Of a stretch of DNA of 64,000 nucleotides, positions 18,970-28,081 are shown piece after piece. The notes under the pieces were generated by a model. That model ran no database searches, was not told the DNA's origin, and saw nothing but the letters and a program-made list of their open reading frames with translations. Position numbers and translations under genes: made by a program. Position 1 is the stretch's first letter, and every line of letters starts with the position of its first letter. Origin of the DNA: Mycolicibacterium hodleri (GTDB taxonomy: Bacteria > Actinomycetota > Actinomycetes > Mycobacteriales > Mycobacteriaceae); assembly GCF_025822245.1 (NCBI RefSeq), contig NZ_JACKTL010000053.1, forward strand, positions 62,001-126,000, given 5' to 3'.

Positions 18970-19715
18970 TGCCGGACCTCGACGGGCGTTCGGCGTTGGT
19001 GACGGGTGGGGCGAGCGGGATCGGGGCGGCGTGCGCGAGGGCGCTCGCCGAGCTGGGAGCCACCGTCACGATCGCCGACGTGGATGCCGACGCGGCGCAG
19101 TCGCTGGCCGCCGAAATAGGTGGAACCGCCTGGGCCGTCGACCTTCTCGACGTGTCGGCACTGGAGTCGCTGCACCTCGAGACCGACGTCTTGGTGAACA
19201 ACGCCGGCATTCAGACCGTCGCGCCGATCCCCGAGTTCGACCCGGCGCGCTTCCGCGCCATGCAGGTGCTGATGGTCGAGGCGCCGTTCCTGCTGATCCG
19301 GGCCGCGCTGCCGCACATGTACGCCCAGGGCTTCGGCCGCATCGTCAACGTCTCGTCGGTGCACGGCCTGCGCGCCTCGGAATTCAAGGTCGCCTACGTC
19401 ACCGCCAAGCACGCCCTCGAGGGGCTGTCGAAGGTGACCGCGCTGGAAGGCGGGTCCCGCGGCGTCACCAGCAACTGCGTCAACCCCGGCTACGTGCGGA
19501 CGCCGTTGGTGGCCAAGCAGATCGCCGATCAGGCCCGCTCCCACGGCATCTCCGAAGACGAGGTGCTCGACGAGGTGTTGCTGACCGAGAGTGCGATCAA
19601 GCGCCTCGTCGAACCCGAGGAGGTCGGGTCGCTGGTGGGCTGGCTCGCGTCGTCCCACGCGGGCATGGTGACCGGGGCGTCCTACACGATGGACGGCGGC
19701 TGGTCGGCGCGCTGA
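18969..19715 (+). CDS. SDR oxidoreductase, 3-hydroxybutyrate dehydrogenase-like
   Basis: 248 aa classical SDR. NAD-binding ALVTGGASGIGAACARAL, structural VLVNNAGIQTVAPI, active site IVNVSSVHGL (Ser) with AYVTAKHALEGL (Tyr-x-x-x-Lys). The segment NPGYVRTPLVAKQIADQA and the ending TGASYTMDGGWSAR closely resemble bacterial D-3-hydroxybutyrate dehydrogenases (BdhA). It is coupled to the MHS symporter (TGATG). Its last 34 bp overlap the 3' end of the convergent aminotransferase. BdhA activity is a family-based guess. Confidence 0.82.
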   Translation: MPDLDGRSALVTGGASGIGAACARALAELGATVTIADVDADAAQSLAAEIGGTAWAVDLLDVSALESLHLETDVLVNNAGIQTVAPIPEFDPARFRAMQVLMVEAPFLLIRAALPHMYAQGFGRIVNVSSVHGLRASEFKVAYVTAKHALEGLSKVTALEGGSRGVTSNCVNPGYVRTPLVAKQIADQARSHGISEDEVLDEVLLTESAIKRLVEPEEVGSLVGWLASSHAGMVTGASYTMDGGWSAR

Positions 19716-20875
19716 CCGGCCAGCCAGGTACCCATTCGAGCCAGCGCCTCGGAGACCTCGGCCGTGGCGCCCGCGAAGGACAGCCGGACATAGCCGCCGC
19801 CGTGGACGGTGTCGAAGTCCACGCCGGGGGCAATCGCCACCCCCGTGTCGGCGAGCAGGCGGGCGCAGAAGTCCAGGGAGTCCGTCGAGTAGTCGGAGAT
19901 GTCGGCGTAGACGTAGAACGCGCCATCGGCGGGGGCCAGCCGGGGCAGCCCGATCTCGGGTAGTCCGCGCAGCAGGATCTCCCGGTTGACCGCATAGTCG
20001 TCGACGAGCGCGTCGGCCTCGGCGATCGACTCGGGCGTGAACGCGGCGACCCCTGCGAGCTGGGGCAGCGTCGGCGGACAGATCGAGAAGTTGCCGGTCA
20101 GACGGTCCACCGCGCGATGGAGGGCGGGCGGTACCAGCAGCCAGCCGAGGCGCCAGCCCGTCATCGCGAAGTACTTCGAGAAGCTGTTCACCACGATGGC
20201 CTCGCGCGAGGTCTCCCAGGCGCAGCTCGTCGCGGGCGCGCCCGGGTAGACGAGGCCGTGGTAGAGCTCGTCGCTGACCAGTTGGACCCCCGACGTCTCA
20301 CACCACGTCGCGATGGCCGCCAGATCCTCCGGTGGAATGACGGTGCCGGTCGGGTTGGCCGGGCTCGCGAGGACGAGCCCCGTGACGGGCGGGCTGACGG
20401 CCGCCAACGTCTCGACCGTCGGCTGGAACCTGGTCTCCGGCCCGCACGGAATCTCGACGACCTCACATCCCAAGGCGGACAGGATGTTTCGGTAACAGGG
20501 ATACCCCGGACTGGCGACGGCGACGCGATCGCCGACGTCGAAGGAGGCCAGGAAGGCCAGCAGGAAGCCGTTGGTGGACCCGGTGGTGACGACGACGTCG
20601 CGAGGGTCGACGATGATGCCGTAGCGCCGCGGGTAGGACTCCGCGATGGCCTCGCGGAGCTCCGGAATGCCAAGGGCGACGGTGTATCCCAGATTGTGGT
20701 TGGCCAGCGCGTCGGCCGCCGCCGCGCGGACCGGGGCGGGCGCCTGTGCACTCGGCTGTCCCGCGGACAGGTTGACCAGGTCGCCGTGGGACCGTTGGCG
20801 TTCCGCGGCGGCCAGCCAGACGTCCATGACGTAGAACGGCGGGATGCCCGCCCGCTGCGCGACTCGGTGGCTCAC
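19682..20875 (-). CDS. aspB: Class I/II PLP aminotransferase (AspB, Rv3565-like)
   Basis: 397 aa fold-type I aminotransferase. Visible: LVNLSAGQPS, VVVTTGSTNGFLLAFLASF, LVLASPANPTGTVI, VSDELYHGLVY and IVVNSFSKYFAMTGWRLGW with the Schiff-base Lys. The GTG start at 20875 lies 10 nt after the fadE33 stop. Gene order fadD3-fadE31-fadE32-fadE33-aspB on one strand is that of M. tuberculosis Rv3561-Rv3565, placing it in the KstR2 regulon. Its role in steroid catabolism is unknown. The C-terminal coding end overlaps the opposite SDR by 34 bp. Confidence 0.82.
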   Translation of the reverse strand: MSHRVAQRAGIPPFYVMDVWLAAAERQRSHGDLVNLSAGQPSAQAPAPVRAAAADALANHNLGYTVALGIPELREAIAESYPRRYGIIVDPRDVVVTTGSTNGFLLAFLASFDVGDRVAVASPGYPCYRNILSALGCEVVEIPCGPETRFQPTVETLAAVSPPVTGLVLASPANPTGTVIPPEDLAAIATWCETSGVQLVSDELYHGLVYPGAPATSCAWETSREAIVVNSFSKYFAMTGWRLGWLLVPPALHRAVDRLTGNFSICPPTLPQLAGVAAFTPESIAEADALVDDYAVNREILLRGLPEIGLPRLAPADGAFYVYADISDYSTDSLDFCARLLADTGVAIAPGVDFDTVHGGGYVRLSFAGATAEVSEALARMGTWLAGQRADQPPSIV

Positions 20876-20885
20876 CCCAGCCAGG

Positions 20886-21827
20886 CTAGAGCACCTCGGA
20901 TTCGAGCCGGCGCAGGAAGTCCCTCGGGGGTCCGAGCAACTGCGCGCTGCCGTGGGCCCGCTTGAAGTACAGCTGGACGTCGTACTCCCAGGTGATGCCG
21001 ACTCCGCCGTGCATCTGGATGGCCTCGCCCGCGACGGTGGTGAACGCCTCGCTCGCGGCGACCCGCGCCAGCGCCGCGGCCGTCGGCGACGGGTCCGCCA
21101 CGGCGTCGTCGACCAGGGCACGCGCGGTCTGGACCAGGACGTAGAGGTCGGCCATCCGGTGCTTGAGCGCCTGGAAGCTGCCGATGGGTCGGCCGAACTG
21201 GACCCGCTCCTTGGTGTAGGCGACGGTCAGGTCGAGGCACCGTGCGGCGGCGCCGATCTGTTCGGCTGCCATCAGGATTGCCGCGACGTCGGCGAGGCCG
21301 GGATCGGAGCCGATCGTCACCGTGTCGCCTGCGTCGACGCGGGCGAGCCTGCGGGTGGGGTCCATCGTGACGGCGGGGTGTGCGGTGAAGCTCGTCCACC
21401 TCTCCAGCCGGCCGTCTACGCACGCCAGCACCACGTCGGCGACGTCGCCGTTGAGGACGTAACCACGATCGAAGACCACCGTGCCGATCGAGGTGCCCGC
21501 CGCCAACGCCTCGAGCGCGTCGACGTCGGGTTCGTCGGCCGCCAGCAGGGCCAGCTCCGCCAGGGTGGTGCCCAGCAGGGGTGTCGGAACCAGCGCGCTT
21601 GCAAGCGCTTCGACGACGACCGCGGCGTCGGCGAGCTCACCACCCGCCCCACCCAGCTCCTCGGGGACCACCAGCGCCGCTGCACCAACCTGTTCGCACA
21701 GCAGCGTCCACAGTGCGTCGTCGTAGCCGCGCTCGGAGTCCATTGCGCGACGCACCGCTTCGGACGTGGCGTGCTTCGCGACGATGGCTGCGACGGTGTC
21801 GCGCAACATCTCTCGTTCTTCGCTCAT
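20886..21827 (-). CDS. fadE33: Acyl-CoA dehydrogenase FadE33
   Basis: 313 aa, shorter than the usual ~380 aa, as expected for one partner of a heteromeric steroid-type acyl-CoA dehydrogenase. It keeps the C-terminal helical domain (YTKERVQFGRPIGSFQALKH, AIQMHGGVGITWEYDVQLY) but is poor in the flavin-contact motifs of the middle domain. ATG at 21827 overlaps fadE32 by 4 nt, suggesting a FadE32-FadE33 complex. Known context: the KstR2 regulon degrades the C and D rings of cholesterol (HIP pathway). The exact substrate step is not assigned from sequence. Confidence 0.83.
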   Translation of the reverse strand: MSEEREMLRDTVAAIVAKHATSEAVRRAMDSERGYDDALWTLLCEQVGAAALVVPEELGGAGGELADAAVVVEALASALVPTPLLGTTLAELALLAADEPDVDALEALAAGTSIGTVVFDRGYVLNGDVADVVLACVDGRLERWTSFTAHPAVTMDPTRRLARVDAGDTVTIGSDPGLADVAAILMAAEQIGAAARCLDLTVAYTKERVQFGRPIGSFQALKHRMADLYVLVQTARALVDDAVADPSPTAAALARVAASEAFTTVAGEAIQMHGGVGITWEYDVQLYFKRAHGSAQLLGPPRDFLRRLESEVL

Positions 21828-22792
21828 GACGCGCTTCCGGCCAGCGCCTCCAGGACGCGACGTCGGTGCCAGGTCGGGTCGCCCCAGGCCGAGTGCAGCG
21901 CCTGAACCCGCAGGATCAACAGGGAGAGGTCGTGCTCTTGGGTGTATCCGATGGCGCCGTGGGTTTGTAGCGCCGTACGGGCCGCCAGCAGCGCCGCGTC
22001 CGAGGCCGCCGCCTTGGCGGCGCTGACGTCGCGTGCGGTGTCCGGCGAGTCGTCGGCGAGCGACAGCGCAGCACCGTAGACCAGCGGACGGGCCAGCTCG
22101 ACGGCGATGTGCACGTCGGCGAGGGCGTGTTTGATCGCCTGGTAGGAGCCGATCACCCGGCCGAATTGGCTGCGCTGCTTGGCATATTCGACCGAGCCGT
22201 CCAGCATCGCCTGGCCGGCGCCGATCAGCTGGGCGGCGGTGGTCAGCGCGCCGAACTCGAAGGCCCTCGCGGTGTCTGCGGTGCGCGCCTCGCCGGTGGA
22301 GGTGACGTCGGCGAGGTGACGCGACGGGTCCACCGAGTCGTGCCGCGATCCCGCCTCGGCGTCCCACACCTGGCCGTCGACGGCCAGCAATACCAGTCCC
22401 GCGACGTCGGCGTCGACGGCGCGGGGTACGAGCGGCGGCATGGCGACGGTCGCAATCAGTTCGCCGGCGGCCAGCGCCGAGAGCCGCTCGTCACCGGCCA
22501 ACAGGATCGGTGCGACGGCCGTCGACTCGGCGACCGGACCGGGTACGCCCCAGCGGCCCAGGCGTTCCGCGGCCACCACGAGGTCAACCGGGTGGGCCCC
22601 GATGCCGTCGAACTCCTCGGGCACCATCAGCGCGGTGACGCCGAGATCGGCCAGCGTCGACCACACCTTGCGACCCGGTCCGGTGTCGCCCGCCGACCAG
22701 GCGCGGATGGCGCTCGGCACGTCGGCAGCAGCCAGTGCGCCGTCGATGCTGGCGGCGAAGTCACGCTGCGAAGCGTCCAACTCAAAGTGCAC
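21824..22792 (-). CDS. fadE32: Acyl-CoA dehydrogenase FadE32
   Basis: 322 aa, second short acyl-CoA dehydrogenase of the operon. N-terminal helical domain (LDASQRDFAASIDGALAAAD), LMVPEEFDGIGAHPVDLV, and the C-terminal SVEYAKQRSQFGRVIGSYQ and LQTHGAIGYTQEHDLSLL. GTG start at 22792, 9 nt after the fadE31 stop. Overlap with fadE33 implies paired synthesis. In M. tuberculosis FadE32 has been linked to late HIP degradation, dehydrogenating a ring-opened acyl-CoA; that assignment here rests on synteny. Confidence 0.83.
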   Translation of the reverse strand: MHFELDASQRDFAASIDGALAAADVPSAIRAWSAGDTGPGRKVWSTLADLGVTALMVPEEFDGIGAHPVDLVVAAERLGRWGVPGPVAESTAVAPILLAGDERLSALAAGELIATVAMPPLVPRAVDADVAGLVLLAVDGQVWDAEAGSRHDSVDPSRHLADVTSTGEARTADTARAFEFGALTTAAQLIGAGQAMLDGSVEYAKQRSQFGRVIGSYQAIKHALADVHIAVELARPLVYGAALSLADDSPDTARDVSAAKAAASDAALLAARTALQTHGAIGYTQEHDLSLLILRVQALHSAWGDPTWHRRRVLEALAGSAS

Positions 22793-22801
22793 GGCGAAGC
22801 C

Positions 22802-23932
22802 TCATTTCGGCTCCCGAGGCAGGCCCAGTAGCCGCTCGGCGATGATGTTGCGTTGAATTTCGTTGGTGCCCGCGTAGATTGGGCCACCCAATGCGAACAG
22901 CAGGCCCTCGGTCCAGCCGTCCACCAGCTCGGCGTCGGCGCCTCGCAGGTCGAGGGCGCTCTGGTGCAGGGCGACGTCGAGGTCGGACCAGAACACCTTG
23001 GTCACCGAGGACTCTGCGCCAAGTTCACCGCCGGCGGCCAACCGGGTGACGGTGCCGAACGTGTGCAGGCGGTATGCCTGCGCCTTGATCCAGGCGTCGG
23101 CGACACGGTCGGCGAAGGCGGGGTCGCGCTCGGATCGCCAGGCCTGCACCAGGCGTTCGGCCGGTGCGAGGAAGCGCGCGGGACTGCGCAGGGACATACC
23201 GCGCTCGTTGCTCGACGTGCTCATCGCCGCGGTCCAGCCCGCACCCACGGTGCCGATGACGTCGTCGTCGGGGACGAACACGTCGTCGAGGAAGATCTCA
23301 CCGAAGCCGGTGGCCCCGCCCAGTTGCGCGATGGGCCGGACGGTGACGCCCTCGGCGCGCAGGTCGAACATGACGTAGGTCAGGCCCTTGTGGCGCTGGG
23401 CCGACGGGTCCGAGCGGAACAGTCCGAAGGCCTTGTCGCCGAACGGCGCTCGCGAGCTCCAGATCTTCTGGCCGTTGAGCTTCCAGCCACCGTCGGTCTG
23501 CGTCGCAGTCGACCGCAGCGAGGCGAGGTCGCTACCCGACTCCGGCTCCGACCAGGCCTGGGCCCAGATCTCCTCGCCGCTGGCCATCTTGGGCAGGATG
23601 CGGTTGCGCTGTTCGGAGGTGCCGTGCGCGAACAGCGTTGGCCCCAGCATCGAGGTACCGTTTGCGCTGGCCCGGCCCGGTGCGCCCGCGCGGAAGTACT
23701 CCTCCTCGTAGACGATCCACTGCAGCAGCGTCGCGTCCCGGCCGCCGTACTCCTTCGGCCACACGATCACCGACAGACCCGCGTCGAACAGCACCTTGTC
23801 CCAGTGACGATGCTGCTCGAAGCCCTCGGCGAGGTCGTAGGACACGACGGGGAAGTGCTCGGTGTTGGCGGCGAGGAAGTCGCGAACCTCGGCGCGGAAT
23901 TCCTCGGTCTCGTCGTCGAACGTCAGATCCAT
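22802..23932 (-). CDS. fadE31: Acyl-CoA dehydrogenase FadE31
   Basis: 376 aa, full-length acyl-CoA dehydrogenase architecture: N-terminal helices (FDDETEEFRAEVRDFLAANT), beta domain IWAQAWSEPESGSDLASL and KLNGQKIWSSRAPFGDKAFG, and C-terminal GPIYAGTNEIQRNIIAERLL for FAD contact. It starts in the fadD3 stop (TGATG). Third gene of the KstR2-controlled minus-strand operon fadD3-fadE31-fadE32-fadE33-aspB. It acts in beta-oxidation of the C/D-ring propanoate side chain or its ring-opened products; the precise step is uncertain. Confidence 0.87.
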   Translation of the reverse strand: MDLTFDDETEEFRAEVRDFLAANTEHFPVVSYDLAEGFEQHRHWDKVLFDAGLSVIVWPKEYGGRDATLLQWIVYEEEYFRAGAPGRASANGTSMLGPTLFAHGTSEQRNRILPKMASGEEIWAQAWSEPESGSDLASLRSTATQTDGGWKLNGQKIWSSRAPFGDKAFGLFRSDPSAQRHKGLTYVMFDLRAEGVTVRPIAQLGGATGFGEIFLDDVFVPDDDVIGTVGAGWTAAMSTSSNERGMSLRSPARFLAPAERLVQAWRSERDPAFADRVADAWIKAQAYRLHTFGTVTRLAAGGELGAESSVTKVFWSDLDVALHQSALDLRGADAELVDGWTEGLLFALGGPIYAGTNEIQRNIIAERLLGLPREPK

Positions 23933-25455
23933 CAACGAATCTCTCGCAGCAGGGGTTTGACCACTTTTCCTCCAGGGTTGCGTGGCAGGACGTCGACGAA
24001 CACCACCGAGCGCGGGGTCTTGAAGTTCGCCAGACGTTGGCGGGCGTGCGCGATCACGGTCTCCTCGTCGAGGTGGTGGTCGGCCTTGACGACGACGAAT
24101 GCCTTGCCGACCTCGCCGAGGCGCTCGTCGGGCACCCCGATCACGGCGCTGTCGGCGACTCCGTCCAGCCGGGCGAGGACCTGTTCGATCTCGGCGGGGT
24201 AGACGTTGAAGCCGCCGCAGATGTACATGTCCTTCAGGCGGTCGGTGATGCTGAGATTGCCTGCCGCGTCCAGTATTCCGACGTCCCCGGTGTGCAGCCA
24301 GCCGTCGGCGTCGACGGCGGCGGCGGTGGCCTCGGGGTCGTCGAGGTAGCCGAGCATGACGTTGGGTCCACGCAGCAGCACTTCGCCTGACCCGTCGGCT
24401 ATCCGCAGCTCGAAGCCCGCGATCGGTCGGCCACACGTCGTCGCGACGGTCACGGCGTCGTCCTCGGCGCGGCACATCGTGCCGAAACCGGTTGCCTCCG
24501 TGAGGCCGTACGCCGTCAGCACGATGTCGATGTCCAGTTCGTCCTGCATGCGCTCGATCAGCACGACGGGGACGACGGCGGCACCGGTGACGGCGAATCG
24601 CAGCGACGTCAGGTCGTAGTCGCCACGTCGGGGATGGTCGAGCAGCGTCTGGTAGATGGTGGGCGGACCGGGAAGCACGGTGATCCGTTGGTCCTGCACC
24701 GCCCGCATCGCCTTCTCGGGGTCGAACGTCAGCTGTGGGATCAACGCCGCCCCGGTTTGCAGGCACGCGAGGATGCCGGCCTTGAAGCCGAAGTTGTGAA
24801 AGAACGGATTGATGCAGAGGTAGCGGTCCGCGCTGGTGAGCTGGCCGCAGGCGGCCCAAGCGGCGGGCGCGTCGAGGGACTGGCGGTGCGCGCTGAGGAC
24901 GCCCTTGCTGCGTCCGGTGGTGCCGGAGGTGAAGAGGATGTCGGAGACGTCGTCTGGTCGGACGGCTGCGGCGCGGGCGTCCGCGGCGTCGAGATCGGTT
25001 CCCCGCGAAAAGAATTCGTCCCACGTGCCGTCGTCTTCGTCGACTGGCACCCGCACGACGTGCCGCAGCGCGGGCAGTGCCGTCCGGTCGAGTTCGGAGG
25101 TCCGGTCGTTGCCGAGGAACCGGCCCATGCCGATCAGCAGTGGCGCGGCGGTACGGGCCAGGATGTCGGTGGCCTCGCTGGCGGTGTAGCGCGTGTTGAG
25201 GGGGACGACGACGGCGCCGGCGTACTGCGTCGCCAGGCACGCGACCACCCAGTGCCACGTGTTGGGGGACCAGATTGCCACCCGGTCCCCGGCGTCGACG
25301 CCGAGGTCGACGATGGCGGCCGCGACGCGCTTGACCTCTGCCCCGAGCTCGGCGTAGGTGAACGTCCGATCGTCGGTGACCAAGGCGTCGTGGTCGGCGA
25401 ACTCGACGCTGACGTGGTCCAGCACCCCCGGGATGGTCCTCGGGTCGCTCGTCAT
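23932..25455 (-). CDS. fadD3: HIP-CoA ligase FadD3
   Basis: 507 aa ANL-superfamily acyl-CoA synthetase. Motifs: P-loop ILFTSGTTGRSKGVLSAH, VLTAYGLTEATGFGTM, DGWLHTGDVGILDAAGN, LKDMYICGGFNVYPAEIE and the C-terminal PRNPGGKVVKP with the adenylation Lys. Known function of the orthologue: thioesterification of the propanoate side chain of HIP, starting degradation of the last two steroid rings and generating HIP-CoA, the KstR2 inducer. ATG at 25455, 18 bp from a KstR2 operator shared with the divergent fadE30. Synteny supports the assignment strongly. Confidence 0.93.
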   Translation of the reverse strand: MTSDPRTIPGVLDHVSVEFADHDALVTDDRTFTYAELGAEVKRVAAAIVDLGVDAGDRVAIWSPNTWHWVVACLATQYAGAVVVPLNTRYTASEATDILARTAAPLLIGMGRFLGNDRTSELDRTALPALRHVVRVPVDEDDGTWDEFFSRGTDLDAADARAAAVRPDDVSDILFTSGTTGRSKGVLSAHRQSLDAPAAWAACGQLTSADRYLCINPFFHNFGFKAGILACLQTGAALIPQLTFDPEKAMRAVQDQRITVLPGPPTIYQTLLDHPRRGDYDLTSLRFAVTGAAVVPVVLIERMQDELDIDIVLTAYGLTEATGFGTMCRAEDDAVTVATTCGRPIAGFELRIADGSGEVLLRGPNVMLGYLDDPEATAAAVDADGWLHTGDVGILDAAGNLSITDRLKDMYICGGFNVYPAEIEQVLARLDGVADSAVIGVPDERLGEVGKAFVVVKADHHLDEETVIAHARQRLANFKTPRSVVFVDVLPRNPGGKVVKPLLREIR

Positions 25456-25473
25456 TGACGCTCCCTCTAACAA

Positions 25474-25487
25474 AGCAAGTGCTTGGT
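25474..25487. promoter_or_regulatory. KstR2 operator between fadD3 and fadE30
   Basis: AGCAAGTGCTTGGT fits the published KstR2 motif AnCAAGnnCTTGnT with both half-sites intact. It is centred in the 48-bp gap, 18 nt from fadD3 and 16 nt from fadE30, so it can repress both divergent operons. Confidence 0.88.
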
Positions 25488-25503
25488 AGGTTAGCCTACA
25501 GGG

Positions 25504-26652
25504 GTGATAGAGGTCCAGGAGTTCCGGGCCGAGGTCCGCCAGTGGCTCGCCGACAATCTCGTCGGCGAATTCGCCGCGCTGAAGGGCCTCGGCGGGCCGG
25601 GTCGAGAACACGAGGCGTTCGACGAGCGGCGCGCGTGGAACCAGCACCTGGCCGCGGCCGGGCTGACGTGCCTCGGGTGGCCCGAAGAGCACGGCGGGCG
25701 AGGGTTGACCGTCGCGCACCGCGTCGCGTTCTACGAGGAGTACGCGCTGGCCAACGCCCCCGACAAGGTCAACCACCTCGGCGAGGAGTTGGTGGGGCCG
25801 ACGCTCATCGCGTACGGCACTCCCGAACAGCAGAAGCGCTTCCTGCCCAAGATCCTCGACGTCACCGAGCTGTGGAGTCAGGGCTACTCGGAGCCGGGCG
25901 CGGGCAGCGATCTGGCCAACGTGGCGACCACCGCCGAACTCGACGGCGATCAGTGGGTGGTCAACGGGCAGAAGGTGTGGACGTCGCTGGCCCACTGGGC
26001 GCAGTGGTGCTTCGTCATCGCCCGCAGCGAGAAGGGCTCCAAGCGGCACGCGGGACTGTCCTACCTGCTCATCCCGCTCGACCAACCCGGCGTCGAGATT
26101 CGCCCCATCATTCAGCTCACCGGCGACTCGGAGTTCAACGAGGTCTTCTTCGACGACGTCCGCACCGACGCCTCCCTGGTGGTCGGCGAGCCTGGGGACG
26201 GGTGGCGCGTCGCGATGGGCACGCTCACCTTCGAACGCGGTGTGTCGACACTCGGCCAGCAGATCCGTTACGCCCGTGAGCTGTCCGGCATCGTCGAACT
26301 GGCCAAGAAGAGCGGCGCGGTCGACGACCCGGTCATCCGGGAGAAGCTGACACGCTCCTGGGTGGGTCTGAAGGCCATGCGCTCCTACGCGATGGCGACG
26401 ATGGACGTCGAGCGTCCCGGGCAGGATTCCGTGTCGAAGTTGTTGTGGGCCAACTGGCATCGCGAGCTCGGCGAGATCGCCATGGACGTCCAGGGCACGG
26501 CCGGACTGGTGCTCGACGACGGCGAATTCGACGAGTGGCAGCGACTGTTCCTCTTCTCGCGGTCGGACACCATCTACGGCGGGTCCAACGAAATCCAGCG
26601 CAACATCATCGCCGAGCGAGTCCTCGGCCTACCCCGAGAGGCAAGGGGATAG
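25504..26652 (+). CDS. fadE30: Acyl-CoA dehydrogenase FadE30
   Basis: 382 aa, complete acyl-CoA dehydrogenase: YSEPGAGSDLANVATTAELD, WVVNGQKVWTSLAHWAQW, and YGGSNEIQRNIIAERVLG at the C terminus. The orthologue is reported to catalyse the first alpha,beta-dehydrogenation of the HIP-CoA side chain. The GTG start lies only 17 nt downstream of the KstR2 box with no clear ribosome site, so translation may be leaderless or from a very short leader, which is common in mycobacteria. First gene of the plus-strand operon fadE30-ipdF-kstR2-fadA6. Confidence 0.9.
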   Translation: MIEVQEFRAEVRQWLADNLVGEFAALKGLGGPGREHEAFDERRAWNQHLAAAGLTCLGWPEEHGGRGLTVAHRVAFYEEYALANAPDKVNHLGEELVGPTLIAYGTPEQQKRFLPKILDVTELWSQGYSEPGAGSDLANVATTAELDGDQWVVNGQKVWTSLAHWAQWCFVIARSEKGSKRHAGLSYLLIPLDQPGVEIRPIIQLTGDSEFNEVFFDDVRTDASLVVGEPGDGWRVAMGTLTFERGVSTLGQQIRYARELSGIVELAKKSGAVDDPVIREKLTRSWVGLKAMRSYAMATMDVERPGQDSVSKLLWANWHRELGEIAMDVQGTAGLVLDDGEFDEWQRLFLFSRSDTIYGGSNEIQRNIIAERVLGLPREARG

Positions 26653-27440
26653 TGGATCTTTCCATTGCGCCCAAGGAGATCGACGGCCACGGCCTGTTGA
26701 CTGGCAAGGTGGTCCTCGTGACCGCCGCGGCCGGCACGGGGATCGGGTCCGCGGCGGCCAGGCGGGCACTCGCCGAGGGCGCCGACGTCGTCGTGTCGGA
26801 CTTTCACGAACGTCGCCTCGGTGAGACCCGGGACCAATTGGCCGAACTCGGCTTGGGTCGGGTCGACGCGGTGGTCTGTGACGTGACGTCGACTCCGGCG
26901 GTCGACGCCCTGATCACCGACACGGTGGCCAAGATGGGCCGGCTCGACGTGCTGGTCAACAACGCGGGCCTCGGCGGCCAGACCCCCGTCGTCGACATGA
27001 CCGACGACGAGTGGGACCGCGTGCTCAACGTGACGCTGACCTCCGTCATGCGTGCGACCCGCGCGGCGCTGCGCTACTTTCGCGACGTCGAGCACGGCGG
27101 TGTCATCGTCAACAACGCGAGCGTGCTCGGCTGGCGCGCGCAGCACTCGCAGTCGCACTATGCCGCGGCGAAGGCCGGCGTGATGGCGCTGACCCGTTGC
27201 AGCGCAATCGAAGCCGCTGAGTACGGCGTCCGCGTCAACGCCGTGTCACCCAGCATCGCCAGACACAAGTTCCTCGAGAAGACCAGCAGTTCGGAGCTTC
27301 TCGACCAGCTGTCGTCCGACGAGGCCTTCGGCCGGGCGGCCGAGCCGTGGGAAGTGGCGGCTACCATGGCGTTCCTGGCCAGCGACTACTCCAGCTATCT
27401 GACCGGCGAAGTGGTCTCGGTGTCGAGTCAGCGCGCATGA
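26652..27440 (+). CDS. ipdF: SDR dehydrogenase IpdF (Rv3559c-like)
   Basis: 262 aa SDR. Cofactor motif VVLVTAAAGTGIGSAAARRA (variant glycine motif), LVNNAGLGGQTPVVD, active-site SVLGWRAQHSQSHYAAAKAG (Tyr-x-x-x-Lys), and the family-unusual ending GEVVSVSSQRA. Synteny with Rv3559c between fadE30 and kstR2 identifies it as IpdF, the dehydrogenase acting on the ring hydroxyl/ketone of HIP-CoA intermediates. GTG start overlaps the fadE30 stop (TAGTG). In M. tuberculosis a PPE gene separates it from kstR2; here it does not. Confidence 0.87.
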   Translation: MDLSIAPKEIDGHGLLTGKVVLVTAAAGTGIGSAAARRALAEGADVVVSDFHERRLGETRDQLAELGLGRVDAVVCDVTSTPAVDALITDTVAKMGRLDVLVNNAGLGGQTPVVDMTDDEWDRVLNVTLTSVMRATRAALRYFRDVEHGGVIVNNASVLGWRAQHSQSHYAAAKAGVMALTRCSAIEAAEYGVRVNAVSPSIARHKFLEKTSSSELLDQLSSDEAFGRAAEPWEVAATMAFLASDYSSYLTGEVVSVSSQRA

Positions 27441-27455
27441 AGCGCCCGCTAGCCA

Positions 27456-27469
27456 AGCAAGCGCTTGGT
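27456..27469. promoter_or_regulatory. KstR2 operator upstream of kstR2
   Basis: AGCAAGCGCTTGGT, matching AnCAAGnnCTTGnT, in the 44-bp gap before kstR2. It implies autoregulation and an extra promoter inside the fadE30 operon. Confidence 0.87.
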
Positions 27470-27484
27470 TGATACTCTGAACGG

Positions 27485-28078
27485 GTGGACAGGGCGATTC
27501 CGACGCGCCGCGACGAGCTTCTGGAGCTCGCCGCGGCCATGTTCGCCGACCGTGGACTGCGGGCCACCACCGTGCGCGACATCGCGGATTCCGCCGGAAT
27601 CCTCTCCGGCAGCCTCTACCACCACTTCAAGTCCAAGGAGCAGATGGTCGAGGAGGTCCTCCGGGATTTCCTCGACTGGCTCTTCGGCCGCTACCAGGAG
27701 ATCGTCGAGAGCGAGACCGATCCGCTGAAGCGCGTCGAGGGGCTCTTCATGGCGTCGTTCGAGGCCATCGAGCACCGGCACGCCCAGGTCGTCATCTATC
27801 AGGACGAGGCCAAGCGGCTGTCGGCTCTCCCGCAGTTCGGCTTCGTCGACGAGCGCAACCGCGAACAGCGAACCATGTGGGTGAACGTGCTCAAGCAGGG
27901 CGTCGCCGAGGGCTGCTTCAGTGCCGACCTCGACGTCGACCTGGTGTACCGGTTCATCCGCGACACGACCTGGGTGTCCGTCCGGTGGTACCAACCGGGC
28001 GGACCCCTCACCGCCGAGCAGGTGGGCAGGCAATACCTCGCCATCGTGCTCGGCGGCATCACCAACGAAGGAGATTGA
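27485..28078 (+). CDS. kstR2: TetR-family repressor KstR2
   Basis: 197 aa TetR protein: N-terminal HTH (RRDELLELAAAMFADRGLRA, TTVRDIADSAGILSGSLYHH) and a helical ligand domain. KstR2 is known to bind HIP-CoA, which releases it from AnCAAGnnCTTGnT sites and derepresses degradation of the last two cholesterol rings. Three such sites are visible in this window. GTG start at 27485, 15 nt after its own operator. Followed 3 nt later by fadA6. Identification is secure from domain, synteny and operator content. Confidence 0.94.
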   Translation: MDRAIPTRRDELLELAAAMFADRGLRATTVRDIADSAGILSGSLYHHFKSKEQMVEEVLRDFLDWLFGRYQEIVESETDPLKRVEGLFMASFEAIEHRHAQVVIYQDEAKRLSALPQFGFVDERNREQRTMWVNVLKQGVAEGCFSADLDVDLVYRFIRDTTWVSVRWYQPGGPLTAEQVGRQYLAIVLGGITNEGD

Positions 28079-28081
28079 CCA

